Below, piece by piece: positions 8,803-18,671 of a stretch of DNA of 64,000 bases (position 1 is its first letter; each line of letters starts with the position of its first letter). Position numbers and translations under genes: made by a program. Below the pieces are notes generated by a model. The model saw nothing but the letters and a program-made list of their open reading frames with translations, was not told the origin of the DNA and did not search any database. Source of the DNA: Chryseobacterium arthrosphaerae (lineage in GTDB: Bacteria > Bacteroidota > Bacteroidia > Flavobacteriales > Weeksellaceae); contig NZ_MAYG01000031.1 in the NCBI RefSeq assembly GCF_001684965.1, positions 206,833-270,832 on the forward strand, read 5' to 3'.

Positions 8803-10335
8803 TTGAAAAAAGAATATGACATACTTGTAATCGGCAGCGGATTGGGAGGTCTTGTTTCGGCTCTTGTTTTGGCGAAAGAAGGCCTGAAGGTTTGTGTGCT
8901 GGAGAAAAACAATCAGTATGGAGGCAACCTGCAGACTTTTTCAAGAGATAAGCTTATCTTTGATACCGGGGTTCATTATCTCGGCGGGCTGTCGGAAGGG
9001 CAGAATTTAAACCGCTTTTTTTCCTATCTGGAAATTATGGACGGGCTTGAGCTTCAGAAAATGGATGAAGATGGCTATGACAGAATAAGCTTTGGCAATG
9101 AATCTGTTCAGTATCCTCATGCCCAGGGCTATCAGAACTTTGTTGAACAGCTTTCCAGATATTTTCCGGAGGAAAAAGAAAATCTTGAAAATTACTGTGA
9201 GGAGATCCAGTATGTATGCAGCCAGTTTCCCAGATATCATGTGATTGGGAAAGATCATTACAATGAGGAAATTCTGCATCTCAATACCAAAAGATTTATA
9301 GAATCCGTTACCCAGAACAAAAAACTGCAGTCGGTTTTACTGGGTTCCAACTTTTTATATGCAGGAGATTCCGAAAATGTCCCTTTTTATGTACATGCCC
9401 TTACGGTAAACTCCTATATTCAGAGTGCTTATAAATGTGTGAAAGGCGGAAGCCAGATCTCTAAACTGCTGATCCGAAAACTGAGAGAATACGGAGCTGA
9501 AGTTCATAAACATTCCGAAGTTTCCGGATTTGTTTTTGATGAGAATAATATTTTAAAATCGGTACAGACAAAAGCAGGAAAGGAATATAGTGCCAGACAG
9601 TTTATTTCAAATATCGAGATTCGGGCCACCATGAAGCTGATTGGAGAAGAAAGGCTGAAGAAATCCTTTATGAACAGGGTTTTAAGCTGGAAGCCGGTTT
9701 CATCATGCTTTAGCGTGTATATTGTTTTAAAATCCCAAAGCCTTCCCAATTTCAATTACAATATCTACCACTACTCATCAGAAGAACAGGTGTGGAATGC
9801 ATTCCGATACAGAAAAGAAACATGGCCGGAAACCTATATGCTTTCATCCACGGCTTCAAAACATCATCCGGAATTTGCAGAAAGTCTTACGGCTATTTCC
9901 TATATGGATTTTGAGGAAGTGAAAGAATGGGAAAATACATTCAATACAGTGGCTGATGAGCATGAAAGAGGTGAGGCCTACGAAAAATTTAAATTGGAAA
10001 AAACGGAGAAAATGATTGAAGCCCTGGAAAAGAAAATTCCGGGATTGAGACATGCGATCAGGAGAATATACACTTCCTCTCCGTTGTCTTACAGAGACTA
10101 TATCGGGAACTTTGAAGGCAATATGTACGGGTATATGAAAAGCTCGGAAAACCCTCTTAAAACAATGGTTTCTCCCCGTACAAAAATTGATAACCTGTTT
10201 CTGACAGGCCAGTCTGTGAACATGCATGGCATTTTGGGCGTAACCATCGGTGCGTTTAATACCTGCGCTGAAATGTTAGGAAAAGATATTATTGATGGAA
10301 GATTAATACAAATGATTAATAATGAAGGGAAATAG
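8803..10335 (+). CDS. CrtI/phytoene-desaturase-like FAD oxidoreductase
   Basis: The 510-residue flavoprotein starts with the Rossmann motif VIGSGLGGL (residues 9-17) and GGNLQTF, and ends with NLFLTGQSVNMHGILGVTIGAF, the typical C-terminal FAD contact of phytoene desaturase and retinol saturase relatives. In this locus it may adjust the oxidation state or geometry of the polyene or resorcinol part; no carotenoid synthase genes are present. The start is TTG, since no ATG precedes the FAD motif. The next gene overlaps its end by 14 bases, so both are probably cotranscribed. Confidence 0.82.
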   Translation: MKKEYDILVIGSGLGGLVSALVLAKEGLKVCVLEKNNQYGGNLQTFSRDKLIFDTGVHYLGGLSEGQNLNRFFSYLEIMDGLELQKMDEDGYDRISFGNESVQYPHAQGYQNFVEQLSRYFPEEKENLENYCEEIQYVCSQFPRYHVIGKDHYNEEILHLNTKRFIESVTQNKKLQSVLLGSNFLYAGDSENVPFYVHALTVNSYIQSAYKCVKGGSQISKLLIRKLREYGAEVHKHSEVSGFVFDENNILKSVQTKAGKEYSARQFISNIEIRATMKLIGEERLKKSFMNRVLSWKPVSSCFSVYIVLKSQSLPNFNYNIYHYSSEEQVWNAFRYRKETWPETYMLSSTASKHHPEFAESLTAISYMDFEEVKEWENTFNTVADEHERGEAYEKFKLEKTEKMIEALEKKIPGLRHAIRRIYTSSPLSYRDYIGNFEGNMYGYMKSSENPLKTMVSPRTKIDNLFLTGQSVNMHGILGVTIGAFNTCAEMLGKDIIDGRLIQMINNEGK

Positions 10336-12067
10336 CAGGAAGTTTGCCATTTTGAATGAAGCAGGCCATATAAGCAATAGCTCTTTCTGTTGTCAGAATA
10401 ACAGGCTCCGGACCATTAAAGCACTGTTTTGTTTATTCCTTATCATCAACCTTGTTTCTTGTGGAATTTCAAAATCTGTTCATCATATTCCTCAAGTCAG
10501 TCAATATCCATTGGAGATTCCGAAAATTACCCGTATCAACGATTCAACGTTCCGCTATAATCAGAACTATCTTACCAAAAACAGACAGCAGCTCTGGGAA
10601 CTTTATATCAAAGGAAATCCTCTGCAGCTTGGATATAATAACGGAGCACTGACACAGAACCTTATGCAGAAGCAGGAAGGAATTTTCTTTTCAAAAGTAG
10701 AGGGATTCGTCCCGTCAAAATTCAAGCAGAAACTTTTGAGAGGCTTTTTGAAATGGTACAACAGAAAAATGTACCTGAACGTAAGAGAAGATTATCAGGC
10801 CGAGCTGTACGGACTCTCACAGTACTCGTCTGACCGTTACGATTTTATAGCCCCAAAATATCTGAGAAACCTTTACCTGCACGGAGCTCACGATATTGGG
10901 CATGCCATGCAGGATCTTGCCATGGTAGGATGCAGTTCTCTTGCCGTATGGAATGAGAACACGGAAGACGGAGACCTTCTCATAGGAAGAAACTTCGATT
11001 TTTATGTAGGTGATGATTTTGCTCAAAATAAGCTGGTAGAATTTGTAGACCCCGAAGACGGGATCCCTTACATGTCGGTGAGCTGGCCGGGAATGATAGG
11101 AGTAGTTTCCGGAATGAATAAAGAAGGAATTACAGTGACAATCAATGCCGGAAAATCAAAGATTCCTCTTACCGCAAAGACGCCTATTTCGCTTGTTACA
11201 AGAGAAATTCTGCAGTATGCTAAAAATATAGAAGAAGCCATTGCGATTGCTAAAAAAAGAAAAGTGTTCGTTTCAGAATCTATTCTGGTCGGTAGTGCTG
11301 CAGATAAAAATGCTGTGATCATTGAGGTTTCACCTAAAAACTTCGGAGTTTACAGGGTGCAGAACAGCAGCAGGGTACTTTGTACCAACCATTTCCAGTC
11401 TGATGCTTATAAAGACGATAAAAGAAACCTGAAACATATTGAAGAAAGCCATTCGGAATACCGTTATGAGAAGCTTCAGGAACTTCTGCAGGAAGAAGAA
11501 AAGCTGAATCCTGAAAAAATGGCTTCCATTTTAAGAAATACATCCGGTTTGCAGGATGAGAAGATTGGCTACGGTAACGAAAAAGCATTAAATCAGCTGC
11601 TGGCTCATCATGGTGTAATATTTTCACCACAGAAAAGATTAGTCTGGGTTTCTTCAAATCCTTACCAGCTGGGCGAATTCGTATGTTATGACCTGAATGA
11701 GATATTTTCTGACAAAGGATTACAACCCGATGATTTTTCAAAACAGGAACTGAATATTGCCAGAGACCCTTTCGCTGATTCAAAAGAATTCATGAACTAT
11801 GAGGAATACAGAAAGGTAAGTATGCAGGTCAATAATGCTGCTGATAATAAAGAGAATCTTACAGATGACTTTCTGATTCATTATAAATCTCTGAATCCTG
11901 ATTTCTGGAAAGTATATTATACGACAGGGAAGTATTATTTCTGCAAAAAAGAATATTCAAAGGCAAAAACAGAATTTGAAACGGCCATGACGAAAGAAAT
12001 TACTACAGTTCCGGACAGAAAAGAAATTCAGAAATACCTGAAGAAAACCTTAAACAAACTGAAATGA
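10322..12067 (+). CDS. C45-family Ntn acyltransferase/hydrolase lipoprotein
   Basis: The 581-residue protein resembles the acyl-CoA:6-aminopenicillanate acyltransferase (C45) family of self-processing Ntn hydrolases. The likely nucleophile is Cys204 in MVGCSSLAVW, followed by LIGRNFDFY. A hydrophobic segment (about 33-45) ends in a lipobox LVSC with Cys47, after an unusually long N-terminal region of about 30 residues, so the protein is probably lipidated. The last 60 residues look like one or two TPR-type helices. It overlaps the preceding oxidoreductase gene by 14 bases and the next gene by 4. C45 proteins cleave or transfer amide- or ester-linked acyl groups; a role in pigment maturation at the envelope is inferred. 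Confidence 0.78.
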   Translation: MKGNSRKFAILNEAGHISNSSFCCQNNRLRTIKALFCLFLIINLVSCGISKSVHHIPQVSQYPLEIPKITRINDSTFRYNQNYLTKNRQQLWELYIKGNPLQLGYNNGALTQNLMQKQEGIFFSKVEGFVPSKFKQKLLRGFLKWYNRKMYLNVREDYQAELYGLSQYSSDRYDFIAPKYLRNLYLHGAHDIGHAMQDLAMVGCSSLAVWNENTEDGDLLIGRNFDFYVGDDFAQNKLVEFVDPEDGIPYMSVSWPGMIGVVSGMNKEGITVTINAGKSKIPLTAKTPISLVTREILQYAKNIEEAIAIAKKRKVFVSESILVGSAADKNAVIIEVSPKNFGVYRVQNSSRVLCTNHFQSDAYKDDKRNLKHIEESHSEYRYEKLQELLQEEEKLNPEKMASILRNTSGLQDEKIGYGNEKALNQLLAHHGVIFSPQKRLVWVSSNPYQLGEFVCYDLNEIFSDKGLQPDDFSKQELNIARDPFADSKEFMNYEEYRKVSMQVNNAADNKENLTDDFLIHYKSLNPDFWKVYYTTGKYYFCKKEYSKAKTEFETAMTKEITTVPDRKEIQKYLKKTLNKLK

Positions 12068-12429
12068 TCCCGAAATCTGTTAAACTGCTGTTCATTATTC
12101 CTTTTGTAATCATCATCGGCTATTCAGTGTATCTGTGTACGGTATACAGCTCAATTCCTGATACCATACCGGTTCGCAGTTTCGGAAATAGTAAAGAAAG
12201 TTACGGGAATAAAATATTCCTCTTTTTGCCCATACTCCTCAATCTGATCATTCTTTTTTTTATCTGGCGGATCATCAGCAGACCTGATAAAATCAATTTT
12301 ACTTTTGAAATCAGGGAAGAAGACAGGGAAAAGACCTATTATACTACGCAGTTGGTGATGGTCATTCTTGCTATATTTGTTACGATCCTTATGGGGCCGT
12401 TATCTTTTGCAGACGTTGTTTATCAATAG
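12064..12429 (+). CDS. Small membrane protein, DUF1648-like
   Basis: The 121-residue protein has hydrophobic segments near residues 8-28, 52-70 and 95-115, so probably three membrane spans. A short IPDTIPVRSFGNS region after the first span resembles DUF1648 proteins. The function is unknown. Its ATG overlaps the C45 stop by four bases and the next gene begins seven bases after its stop, so it belongs to the same transcription unit. Confidence 0.7.
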   Translation: MIPKSVKLLFIIPFVIIIGYSVYLCTVYSSIPDTIPVRSFGNSKESYGNKIFLFLPILLNLIILFFIWRIISRPDKINFTFEIREEDREKTYYTTQLVMVILAIFVTILMGPLSFADVVYQ

Positions 12430-12436
12430 CATTACC

Positions 12437-13690
12437 ATGAAAAAAATTATAACCGTTTTTTGTATTATCTGCTCACTATTGTCATTTTCCCAGGACAAAA
12501 AAGAAATCGGTAATACATTTATCAAAACATTATTTGTTGATAAAAATATAGAAAAAGCCCATGCCTTTTTTGATCCTTCAGTAGCTTCCCAAATCCCTGT
12601 CGAACAGCTTAAAGCTGTTACGGAACAACTTCAGGAACAGCTGGGAGGGCTTAAAAATATCCTTGAAGTAAATAACGAAAGCAATATTTACTATTATTAT
12701 TCTGAATTTGGAAAATCTAAGCTGGATGTACAGCTTACTTTTAATGAAAACAATAAACTGCTTGGTTTCTTTTTAGTACCTCATAAGACCTTTGAAACAT
12801 GGGATGAAAAAACTTCACTGAAAATAAAAAGTGATGACATAGAGCTGAACGGTACATTACTGATTCCCACTTCCGGCAATAAAAAGAAACTGGTCATCTT
12901 TGTTCATGGCTCGGGAGCAAGCAACAGGGATGAGGCCATTGGAGAAAATAAACCTTTCAGAGACATTGCAGAATACCTTTTCAGTAATGGGATCGCTTCT
13001 TACCGATATGATAAAAGGACCTATTCCAATCCTGAAACATTTACCGGGCAGTCTACTGTAGAAGATGAAACTGTAAAAGATGCAGTGAATGCGGCCAATT
13101 ATTTTAAAAACAATAAAGATTATACCGGCTATCAGATTATTATCCTGGGACACAGCCAGGGGGCTTATATGATGCCGGAAATTGCAGCGAAGGCACAGGT
13201 ATCAAAATATATATTTATGGCTGGAAATGCCAGGCCATTACAGAATCTTTTAGTTGAGCAATACGAATATCTTCATAATCTTGATCCTGCTAAAGTTCCC
13301 GCAGAAGCTGTAGAGGATCTGAAAAAACAGGTTGCTCTGCTCAATTCATCAAAATTTAATCTGAATACACCGGCTGCGGAACTCCCTTTGGGACAGTCTG
13401 CGGCCTATTGGAGCTACCTGAAAAATTACAATCAGCTTAATGAGGTAAAAAAAATCAAAGCTCCTCTGTTTTTTGCCCAGGGCGGTAGAGACTATCAGGT
13501 CACCGAAAAGGATTTTAATCTCTGGAAAGATGCCTTGAAAAACAATAAGGCAGCAGAATTTAAGTTCTATCCTTCTTTAAGCCATTTATTCATTTCAGGT
13601 TCTGGAAAACCATCGCCTGAAGATTATGAAGTAAAAGGAAATGTTGATGATCAGTTTCTGAAAGATTTACTGCAATTCATTGTGAAATAA
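12437..13690 (+). CDS. Secreted alpha/beta hydrolase with N-terminal DUF3887-like domain
   Basis: The 417-residue protein starts with a signal peptide (KKIITVFCIICSLLSFSQ). Residues about 22-110 look like the DUF3887 domain that often precedes peptidase S9-type hydrolases. The hydrolase domain has the oxyanion strand VIFVHGSGASNRDE, a nucleophile elbow GHSQGAYM, and the C-terminal SLSHLF with the likely catalytic His. It would act on esters or peptides in the periplasm. I chose the ATG at 12437; the longer frame from 12368 lies inside the preceding gene and hides the signal peptide. Cotranscribed with the two genes before it. Confidence 0.85.
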   Translation: MKKIITVFCIICSLLSFSQDKKEIGNTFIKTLFVDKNIEKAHAFFDPSVASQIPVEQLKAVTEQLQEQLGGLKNILEVNNESNIYYYYSEFGKSKLDVQLTFNENNKLLGFFLVPHKTFETWDEKTSLKIKSDDIELNGTLLIPTSGNKKKLVIFVHGSGASNRDEAIGENKPFRDIAEYLFSNGIASYRYDKRTYSNPETFTGQSTVEDETVKDAVNAANYFKNNKDYTGYQIIILGHSQGAYMMPEIAAKAQVSKYIFMAGNARPLQNLLVEQYEYLHNLDPAKVPAEAVEDLKKQVALLNSSKFNLNTPAAELPLGQSAAYWSYLKNYNQLNEVKKIKAPLFFAQGGRDYQVTEKDFNLWKDALKNNKAAEFKFYPSLSHLFISGSGKPSPEDYEVKGNVDDQFLKDLLQFIVK

Positions 13691-13849
13691 GAATTTAAAG
13701 AAAGTGAATAATTTTTGATAATTCTCTTTAAACTGGAGTATTTTTTGCCTGATTTGATTTTTTTTAGATTTTTTTTGTGAAAATGTGTAACAATATTAAT
13801 TGTTTCTCTACTAACTGACAGTTATTAAATTTTGTTAAAAAGTAAATTC

Positions 13850-16501
13850 ATGAAAAAAATTCGACTCAGTGTTAAGCTGTTGTTGTTTTGTTCACTTTTC
13901 AGCGTTGGGGTAATCTCAGCTCAGAAATACGAACAAACAATCAAAGACTATGTAAATTCCAGCCAGGGATTTCAAAGAGTGAATCCGGAATTGAAGTCAT
14001 TTAAGATCATTAATGTAGATGCTTCAAAAAGTTTGAAAGGTGATGTTGTAGGAATACAGCAAACCATTAATGGAATTCCTGTTTTTGGAAGTTCTGCCAA
14101 TGTTCTGATCAGGGAGGGGAAAGTATTGAGCTTCGCAGATACCTTTATCAAGGCCTATCCTGCAACAGTAACGGGAAAGGAAAATAACAGAAAAGATACA
14201 TTTGTTGCGGAGGCCGTTCAGAAATTAAACGGGTCTCTTACCGTAAAAAATATTGAAGGAAAAGAAGAGCCCATAACCACAAACCTTGTTTATTTTGCAA
14301 AAGGAGGCGAGCTGATACTGGGATATCAGTTCAATACAAAAGAAAAAGAAACAAGCAATGTATGGAGTGTCATTGTGAGCGCAGATAATGGTTCTATCCT
14401 GTATCAGGAAAATACAACACTATCCTGCAGTTTCCACTCTGATGCGTATGATCACCATTATTCTTTGGGTGAGTCTTTATCAGAAACAACTGCACTGCCA
14501 TCTGCATTACCAACTGCTATTGGCGCTTCGGAACTGAAAAAGAATACAAATTTTCTTTTAGCTCCGGACAACGCTTCTTATAACGTATTTGCATTTCCTG
14601 TAGAGGCTCCTACTTTTGGAAGCAGAACACTGCTAACCAATCCATGGGATTTAACAGCTTCTCCTGAAGGCTGGCATTCTGACGGAACCAATCATTATAC
14701 CATAACACGAGGTAATAACGCATTTGCTTATACCGATGAGAATAAGACTGATTTACCCCAGTTTTCTCCTGATGGCGGTGCCAGCAGAACATTTGATTTC
14801 CCTTTGGATGTAACAGCACAGCATACGACTTATACTTCTGCTGCGGTGACCAATTTATTCTATACAACCAATAAAATGCATGATGTATTCTATAAATTCG
14901 GGTTTACGGAGTCTGCAAGGAACTACCAGACCAATAACTTTGGACATGGTGGAGTAGAGAATGATCCTGTTCTGGCAGAATCCCGAGATGGAAGCGGTCT
15001 TAGTAATGCTAATTTCAACCCCGGAGCTGATGGAACCAGCGGAAGAATGCAGATGTTCCTTTTTTCACCTACCGGTAATGTAAGATACCTATACTATAAT
15101 GCGCCGTCCAATTATACAGCGAGAACACCGGCAGCCACTACAGCCAGTTTCGGACCCCAGCTTATAGGTGGGCCTGCTGTAACAGGTGATCTGGCTCTTT
15201 CAACACCGGCGGATGCCTGTACTGCAGTTGCTGCAGGAAGCCTTACAGGAAAAATTGCGGTAGTAAGTGCTGCAGGATGTGGCTTTGCTGTTAAAACAAA
15301 AAATCTTCAGAATGCAGGAGCTGTAGGAGTGATCCAATATCACCCAACTCTGAATACCCCTGTCGGAATGGGAGGGGCAGACAATACCATTACCATTCCT
15401 ACGATTATGGTAGGTTTATCAGAAGGTCAGTTTCTGGTAAATGATCTGAATAACGGGATTGTTGGAAATGCTACACTAAGAACTGATGCAGTCTTTAAAG
15501 ATGCCAGTTTGGATAACGGAATCATAAGCCATGAATACGGCCATGGAATTTCCAACCGTCTTACCGGAACAGGAAGTAATTGCCTGTCTTTCATTTCATC
15601 CAATGAGCAAATGGGTGAAGGGTGGTCTGATTTCTTTGCATTGATGATCACTACCAAACCTGGAGACAATGCTTCTGTTGCCAGGGGAATAGGTACTTTT
15701 GCATCAGGCGAGCCAACGACAGGCGGAGGAATCAGACCGGCTAAATACACGCCGGATTTCCTGATCAATAACTATACTTATGGAAGAACCAACGGAATGA
15801 AGATTAGTACCAATTCTGTACTAGGTCCTATCACAGTGCCTGATTCTCACAGTATTGGCTTTATCTGGGCTTCAATGCTTTGGGATCTTAACTGGAAATA
15901 TGTAGAAAAATACGGTTATAACAGTAATGTTTTAGCAGATCCTAACAGTGGTAGCGCAAGAGTATTACAATTGGTAATGGATGCACTGAAATTACAGCCA
16001 TGTAACCCAAGCTTCATAGACGGAAGAAATGCGATCCTTGCTGCTGATCAGGCCTCTACAAACGGAGAAAATAAATGTATGATCTGGAAAACTTTTGCTA
16101 AAAGAGGGTTAGGGGTGAATGCTTCAGCAGGGCAGCTTAATGGTCTTGCATTCGGGGCCAACCAGCCTTTACCGGAAATGAGTGACCAGGTTGAAGACTT
16201 TACTGTTCCTGAGGAATGTGGAGTATTGGCTGTAAATGAAGTGAAAAACTCTAAAGGAATCGCCATCTATCCGAATCCTGTAAGAAACGAGTTTACTATA
16301 CAGACTCCTTCAGATATAAATCTGTCCGGAATTACAACTGTTTCTATCTTTGATTTTACAGGTAAGCTTATATCTAAAGAAAGCATTAACCTTAATAAGC
16401 AGAATACGATCAATGCTGAAAAGCTGATCAATGGAGCCTATGTTGTAAAGGTTAACAATAATTCGATCGATTATACACAGAAAATTATTGTTTCTAAATA
16501 A
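13850..16501 (+). CDS. T9SS-secreted M36 (fungalysin-type) metalloprotease
   Basis: The 883-residue protein has a signal peptide, a fungalysin-type propeptide (about 30-190), the zinc motif HEYGH (561-565) with a third ligand Glu near 590 in GEGWSD, a PA domain inserted upstream of it (about 425-533), and a C-terminal type IX secretion domain starting IYPNPV. It is expected to be exported across the outer membrane and to degrade proteins outside. I chose the ATG at 13850; the TTG 18 bases upstream adds only LLKSKF. It separates two pigment blocks but shows no link to pigment chemistry. The upstream spacer of about 150 bases is AT-rich without a clear promoter match. Confidence 0.92.
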   Translation: MKKIRLSVKLLLFCSLFSVGVISAQKYEQTIKDYVNSSQGFQRVNPELKSFKIINVDASKSLKGDVVGIQQTINGIPVFGSSANVLIREGKVLSFADTFIKAYPATVTGKENNRKDTFVAEAVQKLNGSLTVKNIEGKEEPITTNLVYFAKGGELILGYQFNTKEKETSNVWSVIVSADNGSILYQENTTLSCSFHSDAYDHHYSLGESLSETTALPSALPTAIGASELKKNTNFLLAPDNASYNVFAFPVEAPTFGSRTLLTNPWDLTASPEGWHSDGTNHYTITRGNNAFAYTDENKTDLPQFSPDGGASRTFDFPLDVTAQHTTYTSAAVTNLFYTTNKMHDVFYKFGFTESARNYQTNNFGHGGVENDPVLAESRDGSGLSNANFNPGADGTSGRMQMFLFSPTGNVRYLYYNAPSNYTARTPAATTASFGPQLIGGPAVTGDLALSTPADACTAVAAGSLTGKIAVVSAAGCGFAVKTKNLQNAGAVGVIQYHPTLNTPVGMGGADNTITIPTIMVGLSEGQFLVNDLNNGIVGNATLRTDAVFKDASLDNGIISHEYGHGISNRLTGTGSNCLSFISSNEQMGEGWSDFFALMITTKPGDNASVARGIGTFASGEPTTGGGIRPAKYTPDFLINNYTYGRTNGMKISTNSVLGPITVPDSHSIGFIWASMLWDLNWKYVEKYGYNSNVLADPNSGSARVLQLVMDALKLQPCNPSFIDGRNAILAADQASTNGENKCMIWKTFAKRGLGVNASAGQLNGLAFGANQPLPEMSDQVEDFTVPEECGVLAVNEVKNSKGIAIYPNPVRNEFTIQTPSDINLSGITTVSIFDFTGKLISKESINLNKQNTINAEKLINGAYVVKVNNNSIDYTQKIIVSK

Positions 16502-16527
16502 AAAGTAAAGATCATGAGTATAAAAAT

Positions 16528-16560
16528 CCCGGGAAATAATACATTTCCCGGGGTTTTCTT
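16528..16560. terminator. Bidirectional terminator after the M36 gene and the GT2 operon
   Basis: A 10-bp stem CCCGGGAAAT / ATTTCCCGGG with loop AATAC is followed by GTTTTCTTT on the plus strand and has an A run on the other side. It lies between the convergent M36 and glycosyltransferase genes. Confidence 0.85.
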
Positions 16561-16576
16561 TATATAAATCTTTGAT

Positions 16577-17749
16577 TCAGTCGTTTTCCGGACTTAGTTT
16601 ATTCAGAAACAGAAATGTAGCCACTCCTGAAAGAGCAGATACTGTGGTACTCAAAATAAAACTCCCGATGACATATTGTAGGAGATTGTTCTTGATGAGC
16701 TCAAAGTTGAGGTCCTGGCTCAGGATATTACTGTCACCCTGCACAAATGGAGCACCTAAAAATAAAGAGGCGGCAATGATAAAAGGGATGAAAGGTGGAA
16801 GACTTACGTTTGATGCAACAAAAGACAGAACTTTATTCAGCTTGAAAAGAACAGACAGGCTGATAACAAGAAGAGTTTGAAAACCCCAGAAAGGAGACAG
16901 CCCGATGAAGACTCCCAATGCGATGGAAAATGCTTTTGTACGGTTGCTCCCGTCACTTTCCAGCACATCCTCCTTTATGAACCTTTTAAAGCTTTTTTTT
17001 TTGAAATTATTCACAAAGTTTCTCGGAATAATGTATAATAAGGTGATCGTTACCAGGATTGTGTTCAGAATACTGATCCTTGTGAAATCCTTGAAGGGTC
17101 TGAAATGTGAAACCCGTTCTGCCGGATCATAAAGTACCTTTATCGGGACATTCTTTACCGGAACGTGCTTCCAAGCAGTTCTTACAATGATCTCAATTTC
17201 AAACTCAAATTTTGGAGTAAAGTATTTCTTTGGAATTTTATGCAGAGGATAAAGTCTGTAACCGGATTGGGTATCTTCCAGTCTGATCCCGGTTTCAAAC
17301 CAGAACCAGAAATTGGAAAACCTGTTCCCGAAACTGCTTTTCTTTGGTATGCCATCCTGAGACATATTTCTGTTTCCGATCAGAAGCATGTCTTCTTTTT
17401 CCTGAAGAAGCGCCTCTACAAATACCGGAATATCGTCTGGATAATGTTGTCCGTCAGAATCAATGGTGATGGCATAATCATACCCCATTTCTTTTGCCTT
17501 TCTGAAGCCCGTTTTCAGCGCGTTTCCTTTTCCCTGATTCTCAGACAGGGTGATTACCTTGATCAGCGGATATTGGGCGAGAATTTGCGGTGTGGAATCG
17601 GTGGAACCGTCGTTGACCACAATAATACTTCCGGTATAATCCAGCACACCGTCAATAACCCTTTTCAGGGTTTTCTCATTATTGTAGGTAGGTATAAGAA
17701 TGCAGATCTTCTTTTCAGAAATGGCATTCTGTACTTCAGCAAGGGACAT
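16577..17749 (-). CDS. GT2 glycosyltransferase fused to DUF2062 membrane domain
   Basis: The 390-residue protein has an N-terminal DPM1-like GT-A domain with PTYNNEKTL, VNDGSTD (45-51), a DSD metal motif (97-99) and DTQSGYRLYP. A C-terminal DUF2062 domain follows (about 275-375) with several membrane spans, including GLSPFWGFQTLL. It is the last gene of the long minus-strand pigment operon, four bases after the preceding gene. Such proteins recur in aryl-polyene and flexirubin loci. The sugar and acceptor are unknown; I infer modification of a lipid or pigment at the inner membrane. Confidence 0.88.
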   Translation of the reverse strand: MSLAEVQNAISEKKICILIPTYNNEKTLKRVIDGVLDYTGSIIVVNDGSTDSTPQILAQYPLIKVITLSENQGKGNALKTGFRKAKEMGYDYAITIDSDGQHYPDDIPVFVEALLQEKEDMLLIGNRNMSQDGIPKKSSFGNRFSNFWFWFETGIRLEDTQSGYRLYPLHKIPKKYFTPKFEFEIEIIVRTAWKHVPVKNVPIKVLYDPAERVSHFRPFKDFTRISILNTILVTITLLYIIPRNFVNNFKKKSFKRFIKEDVLESDGSNRTKAFSIALGVFIGLSPFWGFQTLLVISLSVLFKLNKVLSFVASNVSLPPFIPFIIAASLFLGAPFVQGDSNILSQDLNFELIKNNLLQYVIGSFILSTTVSALSGVATFLFLNKLSPEND

Positions 17750-17753
17750 GGTT

Positions 17754-18230
17754 TTATTTTAAAGTAGCTCTTTCGGCTTCTGTAATGGTTTTGGATTGCA
17801 TAGCAAACCTTTTGATATAGTTTTTTAACGCTGCATTCTGCTTGCTGTAATTGTTCAGCAAAAATGCTTTATCATCTTTCATACTGCCACGGTATCCTAC
17901 GATTTTCGGAATATTTTCCTGAACGCTTAATCTGATCAGACGAAGCTCCGCATTATTCGGATTGCTTTTGATGATGCTCTCCAGGCTTGTAGCACCTGAT
18001 TTTACCAATGCTTTCCTGTTGTTCTTAGTAACCTTTGCTTCCATGATCTTTGCTGCTGCTTTGTAACCTGAGGTAACGGCATCGGATCCGGATTGCTTTT
18101 CTGCTGCTTCTATGAAACTCTGCGTATTGGCATTAGACTCATTGGCTTTGGCATAGCTGTTTCTCAGTGTTTCTAAATCAGACTGAAAGAAAAAAATAAA
18201 TGCTGCTACGAAGGATAGAATAAGTTTCAT
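17754..18230 (-). CDS. Small exported helical protein of the pigment operon
   Basis: The 158-residue protein starts with a hydrophobic segment (LILSFVAAFIFFF) that is a signal peptide or anchor. The rest is predicted to be mostly helical and rich in Lys, Ala and Asn. It has no catalytic motif I recognise. Its start overlaps the stop of the FabZ-like gene by four bases, and the GT2 gene follows after four bases, so it is firmly in the operon. Function unknown. Confidence 0.75.
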   Translation of the reverse strand: MKLILSFVAAFIFFFQSDLETLRNSYAKANESNANTQSFIEAAEKQSGSDAVTSGYKAAAKIMEAKVTKNNRKALVKSGATSLESIIKSNPNNAELRLIRLSVQENIPKIVGYRGSMKDDKAFLLNNYSKQNAALKNYIKRFAMQSKTITEAERATLK

Positions 18231-18607
18231 GATGATATTTTTTTATAGCTTACTGACAGTTTCAATGCAATAGTCTCGCCAAAAGAAGTGGTATTTTTTA
18301 CTTTAACATCTTCTCCGTCTTCATTGATATCAAGCTGAAGCACCAGATCAGGTGTCTCAAAAGGATTGATGATTGCCATGAATTTTACATTTGAAGCTGT
18401 TTTTAAAAATAATTTTGAGCCTGTAAATTCTTCAGTAAGTTCTTTGATGATCTGCATCATGCAAACCCCTGGTGTCACAGGATTTCCCGGGAAGTGCCCT
18501 TTGAAGATATCGTGGTCTTTGTTCAGGTGGATATGAGCAGTAAACTTTCCGTCTTCTGCCTTTTCGTATGATGTAAGTGTATAAAAATCTGTAAGAATAG
18601 TCTGCAT
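18227..18607 (-). CDS. FabZ/FabA-like hotdog protein with Glu-to-Gln change
   Basis: The 126-residue single hotdog domain carries the classic loop GHFPGNPVTPGV (37-48) with the catalytic His38. At the position of the FabZ Glu (or FabA Asp), six residues after the Pro of PGV, it has Gln52. It should belong to the 3-hydroxyacyl-ACP dehydratase step of polyene synthesis, like ApeI of aryl-polyene clusters. The missing acid suggests it needs a partner such as the IExxAQ hotdog proteins at 33.6-34.5 kb. Overlaps the next gene by four bases. Confidence 0.82.
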   Translation of the reverse strand: MQTILTDFYTLTSYEKAEDGKFTAHIHLNKDHDIFKGHFPGNPVTPGVCMMQIIKELTEEFTGSKLFLKTASNVKFMAIINPFETPDLVLQLDINEDGEDVKVKNTTSFGETIALKLSVSYKKISS

Positions 18608-18671
18608 ATCTTATTTTTTTAAGATTAAAAGTGTAGCAAAAAGTAAGCAATATATTGTTCCCTGTAGGAGA

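Noticed and set aside
8803..10335. Carotenoid desaturase and hence a carotenoid cluster
   Set aside because: The protein is CrtI-like, but no phytoene synthase, cyclase or GGPP synthase is near, while the flexirubin genes surround it.
12368..12436. Upstream extension of the alpha/beta hydrolase by 23 codons
   Set aside because: It lies inside the preceding membrane protein gene and would bury a good signal peptide; the ATG at 12437 fits better.
17165..17767. 200-codon open frame on the plus strand
   Set aside because: It is antisense to the GT2-DUF2062 gene, whose family motifs are clear; the frame has no recognisable domain.
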